Positions 1-5,091 of a stretch of DNA of 5,091 nt are shown one piece after another. The position numbers and the translations under genes were made by a program. The notes below the pieces were generated by a model. The model saw only the letters and a program-made list of their open reading frames with translations, was not told the DNA's origin and did not search any database. Numbering within the stretch: position 1 is the stretch's first letter; each line of letters starts with the position of its first letter. The stretch comes from Propionivibrio sp. (lineage in GTDB: Bacteria > Pseudomonadota > Gammaproteobacteria > Burkholderiales > Rhodocyclaceae): positions 1 through 5,091 of the forward strand of contig JAGNOM010000233.1 of NCBI GenBank assembly GCA_017990155.1, in the 5' to 3' direction.

Positions 1-666
1 CTGCAGTGGGTGATCGAGGAGAACTTCATCGCCGGCCGTCCGGCCTGGGAGAAGGTCGGCGTCGAGATGGTGAAATCCGTTGCGGCGTACGAGGAAGCGA
101 AGATCCGCCTGCTCAACGCGACGCACAGCTGCATCGCCTGGGCCGGCACCTTGGTCGGCTATCTCTACATCCACGAGGGCACGCACGATCCGGTGATTCG
201 CAAGTTCGCCTACGACTACGTGACCGACGACGTGATCCCGGTGCTCTCGCCGTGCCCGCTCAATCTGGAGAGCTACCGCGACGTGGTGCTCGACCGCTTC
301 GGCAATCCGGCGATCCGCGATACGAACCAGCGCGTGGCGATGGACGGTTTCTCGAAGATCCCGGGCTTCATCGCGCCGACCTTCCGCGAGCGGCTGGCGC
401 GCAAGGAGTCGATCGACAGCGTGGCGATGCTGCCGGCCCTGTTCCTGGCTTATCTCGAGCGCTGGCATAAAGGCCAGATCGCTTATGAGTACCAGGATCA
501 GGCGATGGACCCGGCCGTGGCGCATGCGATGTGCGAGGCGGCCGATCCGGTGGCGGCCTTCTGCGCGGATAGCGTGCTCTGGGGTGAACTGGCCAATGAT
601 CCGCGGCTCGTGGCGGCGATTCGCACGGCCTACCAACGCGTCGGGGAGTTTGTAAAGGCGCACTGA
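1..666 (+). CDS. dalD: D-arabinitol 4-dehydrogenase (mannitol dehydrogenase family), C-terminal part
   Basis: This is the C-terminal half of a long-chain polyol dehydrogenase, a cytoplasmic NAD-dependent enzyme that oxidises a polyol to a ketose. The frame is open from base 1 (first residues LQWVIEENF), so the GTG at 10 is not a start; the N-terminal Rossmann domain lies off the left edge. The 221 visible residues are about half of the usual 450 to 490. The start matches the family's W-V-I-E-(D/E)-x-F-x-A-G-R-P-x-W-E block. The family's catalytic pattern K-x4-N-x2-H is present as K34, N39 and H42 of the fragment (codons at 100, 115 and 124), followed by the helical C-terminal domain (Mannitol_dh_C type). 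The stretch SCIAWAGTLVG just after the active site and the DTNQRVAMDGFSKIPGF block resemble, from memory, D-arabinitol enzymes more than mannitol 2-dehydrogenases, so D-arabinitol to D-xylulose is the best guess. Mannitol or another polyol as substrate is not excluded. The family call is secure; the substrate is moderate. Confidence 0.9.
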   Translation: MQWVIEENFIAGRPAWEKVGVEMVKSVAAYEEAKIRLLNATHSCIAWAGTLVGYLYIHEGTHDPVIRKFAYDYVTDDVIPVLSPCPLNLESYRDVVLDRFGNPAIRDTNQRVAMDGFSKIPGFIAPTFRERLARKESIDSVAMLPALFLAYLERWHKGQIAYEYQDQAMDPAVAHAMCEAADPVAAFCADSVLWGELANDPRLVAAIRTAYQRVGEFVKAH

Positions 667-677
667 TTACGCATGCG

Positions 678-710
678 GAACCCGGCGGAACTTAACCTGC
701 CGCCGGGTTC
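678..710 (+). terminator. GC-rich hairpin after the polyol dehydrogenase
   Basis: A perfect 11-bp inverted repeat (678-688 with 700-710, core CCCGGCGG/CCGCCGGG) encloses an 11-nt loop and starts 11 bases after the dehydrogenase stop codon. The position fits a terminator. However, no U-tract follows (the next bases are GCTTGCGAAG), so it may be an inefficient intrinsic terminator, an mRNA 3' end stabiliser, or allow partial read-through into the AraC gene. The structure is seen directly; the function is inferred. Confidence 0.5.
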
Positions 711-712
711 GC

Positions 713-741
713 TTGCGAAGTGTCCTGCACGACCGCATAAA
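713..741 (+). promoter_or_regulatory. candidate sigma70-type promoter for the AraC-family gene
   Basis: TTGCGA at 713-718 (4 of 6 to the -35 consensus) and CATAAA at 736-741 (4 of 6 to the -10 consensus) are separated by exactly 17 bases. Transcription would begin near 748, giving a leader of about 50 nt before the ATG at 799. It begins just downstream of the hairpin at 678-710, which would separate it from the dehydrogenase transcript. The match was found by eye and could arise by chance. Confidence 0.35.
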
Positions 742-798
742 CACGCACAGTGGATGGCGGGAACGTAATTATTTGAGGTTTTCTCGCCGAGCCTTGTC

Positions 799-1740
799 AT
801 GGGACATTCAACGAATAGCACGCCAAGCCGGCTGCGCCAGCCCGAACTCGAGGCCGAGTTCAACCGGAGTCCATTGCTTGGTTACGAACCGACGGCCGAG
901 GTCGGTTTCATTCGCTGTCTCGAACACGGCTATCCGACCCCGTTGGCACGCTGGCACTGCCACGAGGAATACGAGTTCCACATCATCACCGCCACCTCCG
1001 GCAAGACCTTCGTCGGAAACTGGATCGGGCCGTTCGAGCCGGGGCATGTCGTCCTGTGCGGACCGCGTCTGCCACACAACTGGATCTCTCTGGATGTTCC
1101 TCCGGAAGGTGTCGAGAAACGCGACCTGGTGATCCAATTTCGGCATGCGCCGATCGAGAAGGCGTGCCAGTCGATCCCCGAGTTGATGGAAGTCATGCCA
1201 TTACTGGAACGAGCGCGGCACGGCATCGAGTTCTTCGGGTTTTCGCATCTCGGGCAGGAGCACTGGAAGATCATCAAGGCCGCCAAGGGGATGCGCCGGC
1301 TGGCGGCCTTTCTCGCCTTCATGACCGACTTGACGCGCTGGTCGGACTATCGGCTGCTGTCGAGTGCGCAGATGCAGGGTATGGACAACGACGACGAACT
1401 CGATCAGATCAACGCCATCGTCAATCGCATCACCGAGAACGTGGCGCAGCCGATCACGGCGGCAGATGTCGCGGCGGAACTGGGGATGAGCGAGAGTCGT
1501 TTTTCAAGGTTCTTCCGGCGCGCGACGGGCAACACGTTTACCGATTTCGTCAATCACGTGCGCATCAACCAGGCGTGCCAGCTGTTGATGAACTCGGATC
1601 AGTACATCACGAACATCTGCTACGCGGTCGGCTTCAACAACGTCGCCAACTTCAATCGCCGCTTCCTCGAAATCAAGGGAACGACACCTTCGGAATTCCG
1701 CAAGCAGGCGGAAAGCCGCTTCGGCGGTTCGTCATCCTGA
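799..1740 (+). CDS. AraC-family transcriptional regulator with N-terminal cupin-like sensor domain
   Basis: A 313-residue DNA-binding regulator of normal length for the AraC family. Residues about 35-115 form a cupin-like ligand-sensing domain: WHCHEEYEFH supplies H53, H55, E59 and H61, and a second strand pair reads PGHVVLCGPRLPHNW with H93. Residues about 205-305 form the AraC DNA-binding domain with two helix-turn-helix units: the first at 219-244 (ITAADVAAELGMSESRFSRF), the second at about 268-290 (ICYAVGFNNVANFNRRF), followed by the family's G-x-T-P-x-(E)-(F/Y)-R ending as GTTPSEFRK. ATG 799 is the first start codon after the in-frame stop at 766. Its ribosome site is poor: the only GAGG (775-778) ends 20 nt upstream. 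A TTG at residue 26 has GGAG four bases before it, but starting there would leave less of the N-terminus, so ATG 799 is preferred. It probably senses a sugar or polyol and activates neighbouring genes; ligand and targets are inferred from position only. Confidence 0.95.
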   Translation: MGHSTNSTPSRLRQPELEAEFNRSPLLGYEPTAEVGFIRCLEHGYPTPLARWHCHEEYEFHIITATSGKTFVGNWIGPFEPGHVVLCGPRLPHNWISLDVPPEGVEKRDLVIQFRHAPIEKACQSIPELMEVMPLLERARHGIEFFGFSHLGQEHWKIIKAAKGMRRLAAFLAFMTDLTRWSDYRLLSSAQMQGMDNDDELDQINAIVNRITENVAQPITAADVAAELGMSESRFSRFFRRATGNTFTDFVNHVRINQACQLLMNSDQYITNICYAVGFNNVANFNRRFLEIKGTTPSEFRKQAESRFGGSSS

Positions 1741-1759
1741 TCCGGAAGCGAGCTATATA

Positions 1760-1791
1760 AACGCCGTCCGGCCATTGGCCAGGACGGCGTT
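1760..1791. terminator. bidirectional intrinsic terminator between convergent genes
   Basis: A 10-bp stem (1760-1769 with 1782-1791, core CGCCGTCC/GGACGGCG) continues, after a single bulged A at 1781, into a GGCC/GGCC stem (1770-1773 with 1777-1780) with an ATT loop. On the plus strand the stem runs into TTGTTCTTTC, 20 bases after the AraC-family stop. On the minus strand it runs into TTTATATAG, just beyond the stop codon of the HAD gene. T-rich tails on both sides and the convergent genes support termination in both directions. Confidence 0.8.
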
Positions 1792-1797
1792 GTTCTT

Positions 1798-2472
1798 TCA
1801 GTTGAAGCGCAACAGCAGTTTGCCGTCGTCCTGAACCTCGAGCAGTTCGATCCGCTCGAAGTCGTACACCCAATCTTCAGGCTCGAGGCGTTCAGCCGGG
1901 CTGGTCGTGGCGAGGGCGACGATGCGGCAGCCGGCCGCGCGTCCGGCGGCGAGTCCCGCTGCGGCGTCCTCGAAAACCAGCGCATCGCAAGCCGAAACGT
2001 CGAGCCGCTCCAGCGCCTTGAGGAAACAATCCGGATGGGGTTTCCCCTGGATGACGTCATTCGAGGTGACGACGATTTCGGGCATCGGCAGGCCAGCGGC
2101 GCCCATGCGCGCACGCGCGAGCTCCGGGCGCGCCGAAGTGACCAGCGCCCAGTTCTCCGGCGGCAACGAGGCGAGCAGACGTGCGGCCCCAGAGATCGGC
2201 ACGATGCCATCGGTTTCGACGACTTCCTCTTCGTCGATGCGCGCGACTTCTGCGACGAGATCGAGCCCGAGACTGGGGGGCGCGATCGCGCTCATGATGT
2301 CGACGGCTCGCCGGCCGTGCATTGAATGGGCGAAGTCGGCAAAGCACATGCCGTGTTCGGCCGCCCAGCGGCCCCAGATGCGTTCGACGGCGGCGGTGGA
2401 GTCGACGAGCGTGCCGTCCATGTCGAACAGGAGTGCCCGTGTGGAGATCAGAGTTCCGGGGGCGATCTGCAT
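1798..2472 (-). CDS. HAD-superfamily hydrolase, sugar-phosphatase-like (subfamily IA)
   Basis: A 224-residue cytoplasmic phosphatase of the haloacid dehalogenase superfamily with all four motifs. Motif I is LFDMDGTLVDS with nucleophile D17 and general acid/base D19; motif II is the VTS at 111-113; motif III is K144 in GKPHPD; motif IV is FEDAAAG with E168 and D169 for magnesium. Residues about 25-95 form the helical cap of subfamily IA, the arrangement of 2-deoxyglucose-6-phosphate, beta-phosphoglucomutase-like and other sugar-phosphate enzymes. The DxDGT motif with GKPHPD and no obvious mutase signature favours a phosphatase. ATG 2472 is chosen because GAGGA lies four bases upstream; a GTG at 2517 would add a proline-rich tail (PPPPPEP) unlike the family and without a good ribosome site. 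The gene converges on the AraC gene and lies downstream of the transporter operon but behind that operon's terminator, so it probably has its own promoter. The substrate is unknown; a pentose or pentitol phosphate is a guess from context. Confidence 0.93.
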   Translation of the reverse strand: MQIAPGTLISTRALLFDMDGTLVDSTAAVERIWGRWAAEHGMCFADFAHSMHGRRAVDIMSAIAPPSLGLDLVAEVARIDEEEVVETDGIVPISGAARLLASLPPENWALVTSARPELARARMGAAGLPMPEIVVTSNDVIQGKPHPDCFLKALERLDVSACDALVFEDAAAGLAAGRAAGCRIVALATTSPAERLEPEDWVYDFERIELLEVQDDGKLLLRFN

Positions 2473-2476
2473 TGTG

Positions 2477-2481
2477 TCCTC
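2477..2481 (-). promoter_or_regulatory. ribosome binding site that fixes the HAD gene start
   Basis: Read on the minus strand, GAGGA is followed by CACA and then ATG (2472-2470). The match and spacing are good, and they decide for this ATG over the upstream in-frame GTG at 2517-2515. Confidence 0.75.
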
Positions 2482-2530
2482 TACTTTCGTTGGTTCAGGT
2501 GGCGGTGGGGGCGCCACGGGGAAATCCGGT

Positions 2531-2558
2531 ATTTTGCCGTTGCTCGCCGCAAATCCAA
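2531..2558 (-). promoter_or_regulatory. weak candidate promoter for the HAD gene
   Basis: On the minus strand, TTGGAT (2558-2553; 3 of 6 to -35) and CAAAAT (2536-2531; 4 of 6 to -10) are 16 bases apart. Initiation near 2524 would give a leader of about 50 nt. The segment is the most A/T-rich in the gap between the transporter terminator and the HAD start, where a promoter would be needed, but the match is weak. Confidence 0.25.
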
Positions 2559-2583
2559 AATCGGCGGCGGAAATCGGGCGTGC

Positions 2584-2623
2584 AAAAAGAAAAAAGTCCG
2601 CCGCTCCCGGGGAGTGGCGGACT
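2584..2623 (-). terminator. rho-independent terminator of the ABC transporter operon
   Basis: On the minus strand, 25 bases beyond the permease stop, a hairpin (arms 2611-2623 and 2595-2607) is followed directly by TTTTTTCTTTTTG. The minus-strand arms read AGTCCGCCACTCC and GGAGCGGCGGACT: eight pairs, one A-C mismatch, four pairs and a 3-nt loop. On the plus strand the mismatch would be a G-U pair, but there is no T-run on that side, so the element works in the minus direction. This is a canonical intrinsic terminator. Confidence 0.92.
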
Positions 2624-2648
2624 CAAGCTGCGTGGGTAATCGGGTTAG

Positions 2649-3635
2649 TTACTGGCGGCTGTTGAAGCGGCCTTTGAGGCTTTCGAGCATCACCGCCATG
2701 ATGATGATCGCGCCCTTGACCACCTGCTGGTGGTAGCCGGGAATGTTCATCAGGTTCATCACGTTCGAGATGATCGACAGGATCAGCACGCCGATCAGCG
2801 TGTTCAACACCGTGCCGCGGCCACCGGCGAGGCTGGCGCCGCCGACGACGACGGCAGCGATGGCGTCGAGTTCGAAGCCGATGGCCAGGATCGGCGAGCC
2901 GACGCCGGTGCGCGTCGAAGCGACGACGCCGGCGATACCACAGGCCAGGCCGCACAGCGCATAGACGCCGAACTTGTAGTAGGCGACGCGAATGCCGGCG
3001 AAGCGGGTCGCCGTTTCATTGGAGCCGATCGAGATCGTCAGGCGGCCGAACACGGTCTTGCGGTAGAGGAAGAGCGTGATCAGGAAGCAGGCGACCAAGA
3101 GGTAGAAGGTCGTCGGGATGCCGAACCAGTTGGCGACGCCGAAATCGTTGAACGCCGTGTCGTCGATAAAGATCGGCTGGCCCTTGGAGACGATCAGCGC
3201 GACGCCGCGCGCGACGGTCATCGTGGCCAGGGTTGCGATGAAGGGTGCGATCTGGAAAACGGCGACCAGCGTGCCCGAAAAGGCACCGAGCAGCGTGCCA
3301 GCGATGACGCCGGCGAGAACGCCAAGAATCAGGCCATTTTCCGGAATGACCAGCGCGACGATGACCGAAACGAGCGCCATCAGCGAGCCAACCGAGAGGT
3401 CGATGCCGCCAGTCAGGATGACGAACAAGAGGCCGAGCGAAACGATGCCGAGCGGGACGCTTTGGCGGAGGATGTTGGTGATGTTGTCGACGGTCAGGAA
3501 GCGGTCGGTCAGGAACAGCGAGACGACGAGCATCGCGACGAAGACGACGAGAGCGGACTGGTTGAGCAGGGCGCGCAGCACGCCAACGGCTGCGGACGAG
3601 CCCGAAGTGGCCGAAGTGGCAGTTGTGGAAGTCAT
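2649..3635 (-). CDS. ABC sugar transporter permease, RbsC-like (CUT2 family)
   Basis: A 328-residue inner-membrane permease, the usual size for RbsC, XylH and AraH proteins, expected to act as a dimer carrying substrate from a periplasmic binding protein. A Ser/Thr/Ala-rich cytoplasmic N-terminus (residues 2-17) is followed by hydrophobic segments near 27-44, 60-76, 84-98, 101-125, 130-150, 173-191, 223-240, 256-270, 277-293 and 305-318. Family marks are LTGGIDLSVGSLMAL (74-88), the ARGVALIVSKGQPIF block (142-156), the ATPase-coupling loop GSNETATRFAGI (204-215), ELDAIAAVVVGGASLAGG (255-272) and the YHQQVVKGAIII ending. It lies 17 bases after the ATPase stop and is clearly in the same operon. 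ATG 3635 is preferred, with a weak GTGAG ten bases upstream; a GTG at 3650 would add five residues and leave a gap of 2 bases. An operon terminator follows. The substrate cannot be read from the sequence: ribose, xylose or another pentose, or a polyol, are all possible. Confidence 0.95.
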   Translation of the reverse strand: MTSTTATSATSGSSAAVGVLRALLNQSALVVFVAMLVVSLFLTDRFLTVDNITNILRQSVPLGIVSLGLLFVILTGGIDLSVGSLMALVSVIVALVIPENGLILGVLAGVIAGTLLGAFSGTLVAVFQIAPFIATLATMTVARGVALIVSKGQPIFIDDTAFNDFGVANWFGIPTTFYLLVACFLITLFLYRKTVFGRLTISIGSNETATRFAGIRVAYYKFGVYALCGLACGIAGVVASTRTGVGSPILAIGFELDAIAAVVVGGASLAGGRGTVLNTLIGVLILSIISNVMNLMNIPGYHQQVVKGAIIIMAVMLESLKGRFNSRQ

Positions 3636-3645
3636 GGGTATCGAA

Positions 3646-3650
3646 CTCAC
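3646..3650 (-). promoter_or_regulatory. weak ribosome binding site for the permease
   Basis: Minus-strand GTGAG lies ten bases before ATG 3635, within the short gap after the ATPase stop. Its own first three bases form the alternative GTG start. The Shine-Dalgarno match is poor, so translational coupling to the ATPase gene is likely. Confidence 0.3.
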
Positions 3651-3652
3651 GG

Positions 3653-5091
3653 TTAATGAAGCTTTTTCTCGGTGACGCGGCGGGGAATGGCGTAGGACAT
3701 GATCTTCTGTTCGGTCATGTCGCTGCCGGTGACCTCGCCGGTGATGCGGCCTTCAGCGATGACGTAGGCGCGATGGCAGAGGCCGATCAGTTCCACCAAC
3801 TCGGACGAGATGACGAGGATGGCGCGGCCTTCCTGCGCCAGCTTGTGGATGATCGAGTAGATCTCGGCCTTGGCGCCGACGTCGACGCCGCGCGTCGGCT
3901 CGTCGAAGATCAACACATCGCAGTCGGCGTTGATCCACTTGGCGAGCACGACCTTCTGCTGGTTGCCGCCGGAGAGGCTGGAGACCGGATTGGTCAGCTT
4001 GCCGAGCTTGATGCGCAGCGCCTCGCGCAGTTTCTGCGCCAGCGTCTTTTCCTTGCCCTGCTGCAGGATGCCGAACTTCGATACGCCGCTGAGCTTGGAC
4101 ATGGTCATGTTGACCTCGATCGGCATCGAAAGCACCGCGCCTTGCTGCTTGCGGTCTTCCGGCACCAGGCCGACGCCCTGGCGCACGGCGTCCGCCGGGT
4201 GCGCCACGTGCAGCGGCTTGCCGGCCTTGAGGATTTCACCCGACGCGTGGCGTGCGATGCCGAACACGCATTCTGCGATCTCGGTGCGGCCGGAACCGAC
4301 GAGCCCGGCAAGACCGACGACTTCGCCCTTGCGTACTTCAATATTGATGTCTTCGAGCAGGCCCGGCCGGTTCAGATGCTTGATCTGGAAATGGATGTCG
4401 TTCTGCGGCGGCAGTTTCGGCGGGAACAGCGAAGTCATTTCGCGGCCGACCATCATGGTGATGATGTCGTGCTCGACGCAATTCTTCGGATTCAGGTGGC
4501 CGACCGTCTCGCCATCCTTGACGACGGTGATGTCGTCGGCGATGCGGAAGAGTTCCTGCAGGCGGTGTGAGATGTAGAGGATAGTGACGCCGCGGGCCTT
4601 GAGGCGCGCGAGGTTCTCGAATAGCACGTCGACTTCCGGGTCGGCGAGCACGGCGGTCGGCTCGTCGAGGATGAGGACGCGCACGTCGCGTGCCAGCGAT
4701 TTGGTGATTTCGACCATCTGCTGGTAAGCGACGCTGAGGTCGCCGGTGCGCGCGCGCGGGTCGATGTCGTAGCCGAACGCCTTCAGGAGCTCGCCGGCTT
4801 TCTTGTTCAGTGCCTTCCAGTCAACGATCGAACGACCCTGACCGAGGTCTTCCAGGAAAATGTTCTCGGCCACCGTCAGGTCCGGCGCCAGCGCCAGCTC
4901 CTGGTGCACGATGCCGATGCCGCATTCCTGGCTCTGCTGCGGCGTAGTGAAGTGCTTCTCTTCACCGAAAATCTTCATGCGTCCGGAATCCTTGATGTAG
5001 ATACCGGAAAGAATCTTCATCAACGTCGATTTGCCGGCGCCGTTTTCGCCAACAATCGCGTGAATCGTTCCCGCTTCAGCGGAGAAATTGA
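3653..5091 (-). CDS. ABC sugar transporter ATP-binding protein, RbsA-like tandem ATPase (CUT2 family), N-terminus cut by window edge
   Basis: This is the ATP-hydrolysing subunit of the importer, with two fused nucleotide-binding domains on the cytoplasmic face. The frame stays open to the right edge (first full codon 5089-5087), giving 478 residues; RbsA has about 500, so some 20-25 are missing. The internal TTG at 5023 is not the start because Walker A lies upstream of it. Domain 1 (fragment numbering): Walker A GENGAGKS (14-21), Q-loop Q63, signature LSVAYQQ (118-124), Walker B VLILDEP with D142 and E143, H-loop H175. Domain 2: degenerate Walker A GLVGSGRTE (Lys replaced by R268), a full signature LSGGNQQ (372-378), Walker B IFDEPTRG with D396 and E397, and ISSE in place of the H-loop histidine. 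The arginine and serine changes in domain 2 are usual for this family and do not indicate a broken gene. It precedes the permease by 17 bases in one operon. The partner binding protein is not in the window. The substrate is unknown. Confidence 0.96.
   Translation of the reverse strand, partial: NFSAEAGTIHAIVGENGAGKSTLMKILSGIYIKDSGRMKIFGEEKHFTTPQQSQECGIGIVHQELALAPDLTVAENIFLEDLGQGRSIVDWKALNKKAGELLKAFGYDIDPRARTGDLSVAYQQMVEITKSLARDVRVLILDEPTAVLADPEVDVLFENLARLKARGVTILYISHRLQELFRIADDITVVKDGETVGHLNPKNCVEHDIITMMVGREMTSLFPPKLPPQNDIHFQIKHLNRPGLLEDINIEVRKGEVVGLAGLVGSGRTEIAECVFGIARHASGEILKAGKPLHVAHPADAVRQGVGLVPEDRKQQGAVLSMPIEVNMTMSKLSGVSKFGILQQGKEKTLAQKLREALRIKLGKLTNPVSSLSGGNQQKVVLAKWINADCDVLIFDEPTRGVDVGAKAEIYSIIHKLAQEGRAILVISSELVELIGLCHRAYVIAEGRITGEVTGSDMTEQKIMSYAIPRRVTEKKLH

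Noticed and set aside
1..6. Window begins exactly with CTGCAG (a PstI recognition site)
   Set aside because: It could reflect an old cloned fragment, but the sequence reads smoothly as coding (L-Q) and matches the family, and the right edge shows no matching site; no biological meaning.
1056..1760. Plus-strand 234-residue frame overlapping the AraC-family gene
   Set aside because: An out-of-frame reading of the regulator; composition is R/H/G/A-rich and the helix-turn-helix sequence is in the other frame.
2473..2517. N-terminal extension of the HAD protein from GTG 2517
   Set aside because: Adds a proline-rich stretch unlike the family, while ATG 2472 has a well-placed GAGGA.
2545..2569. 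Imperfect GC inverted repeat CGCCGC/GCGGCG with a 13-nt loop upstream of the HAD gene
   Set aside because: Only six pairs of simple GC sequence, common by chance at this GC content; too weak to call an operator.
1907..2665. Plus-strand 252-residue frame opposite the HAD gene
   Set aside because: Ser/Ala/Arg-rich low-complexity shadow that runs through the transporter terminator; the HAD motifs are on the minus strand.
2730..3656. Plus-strand open frame of 308 residues opposite the permease
   Set aside because: Extremely rich in D, R, E, G and A with no hydrophobic core or motif. It mirrors the permease, whose membrane segments and motifs are unmistakable. Long antisense frames are expected in GC-rich genes.
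4250..4300. Apparent defects in the second nucleotide-binding domain of the ATPase (Arg for Lys in Walker A; Ser for the H-loop His further along)
   Set aside because: Both changes are the norm in the second domain of RbsA-type proteins and are not evidence of decay.
3623..4570. Plus-strand open frame of 315 residues opposite the ATPase
   Set aside because: An antisense shadow of the RbsA-like gene, which carries all ABC motifs in the other frame. No recognisable domain and no ribosome site of its own.

Overview
The window looks like an ordinary carbohydrate-uptake and polyol-catabolism locus from a GC-rich Gram-negative bacterium. High GC, G/C-ending codons, dense gene packing and family resemblance suggest Pseudomonadota, perhaps a beta-proteobacterium (inferred from sequence style, not tested). 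I see no rRNA, tRNA, CRISPR array, insertion sequence, integrase or phage gene.

Layout, left to right: (1) 1-666 (+), the C-terminal half of a long-chain polyol dehydrogenase, best matched to D-arabinitol 4-dehydrogenase (DalD), cut by the left edge. (2) 667-798, a gap with a strong GC hairpin (678-710) and a plausible sigma70-type promoter (713-741). (3) 799-1740 (+), a complete AraC-family regulator. (4) 1741-1797, a short convergent gap filled by a hairpin that can terminate in both directions. (5) 1798-2472 (-), a complete HAD-superfamily sugar-phosphatase-like gene with a good ribosome binding site. (6) 2473-2648, a gap with a canonical U-tailed terminator for the minus-strand transporter operon and a weak candidate promoter for the HAD gene. 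(7) 2649-3635 (-), a complete RbsC-type permease. (8) 3653-5091 (-), an RbsA-type tandem ATPase whose first 20 to 25 residues lie beyond the right edge.

Together the genes fit a system for taking up a sugar or pentitol through a CUT2-class ABC transporter, oxidising a polyol to a ketose (D-arabinitol to D-xylulose if the DalD call holds), controlling it with an AraC-type sensor, and possibly clearing an unwanted sugar phosphate with the HAD enzyme. The periplasmic binding protein and the kinase expected for this pathway are not in the window; a terminator ends the operon after the permease, so a co-transcribed binding protein would have to lie upstream of the ATPase, beyond 5091. The link between transporter and dehydrogenase rests on proximity only, because they are on opposite strands in separate transcription units.

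I did not find a previously undescribed system here. The observations below are modest: an unusual pairing of transporter class and enzyme, a separately transcribed phosphatase, and details of start sites and terminators.
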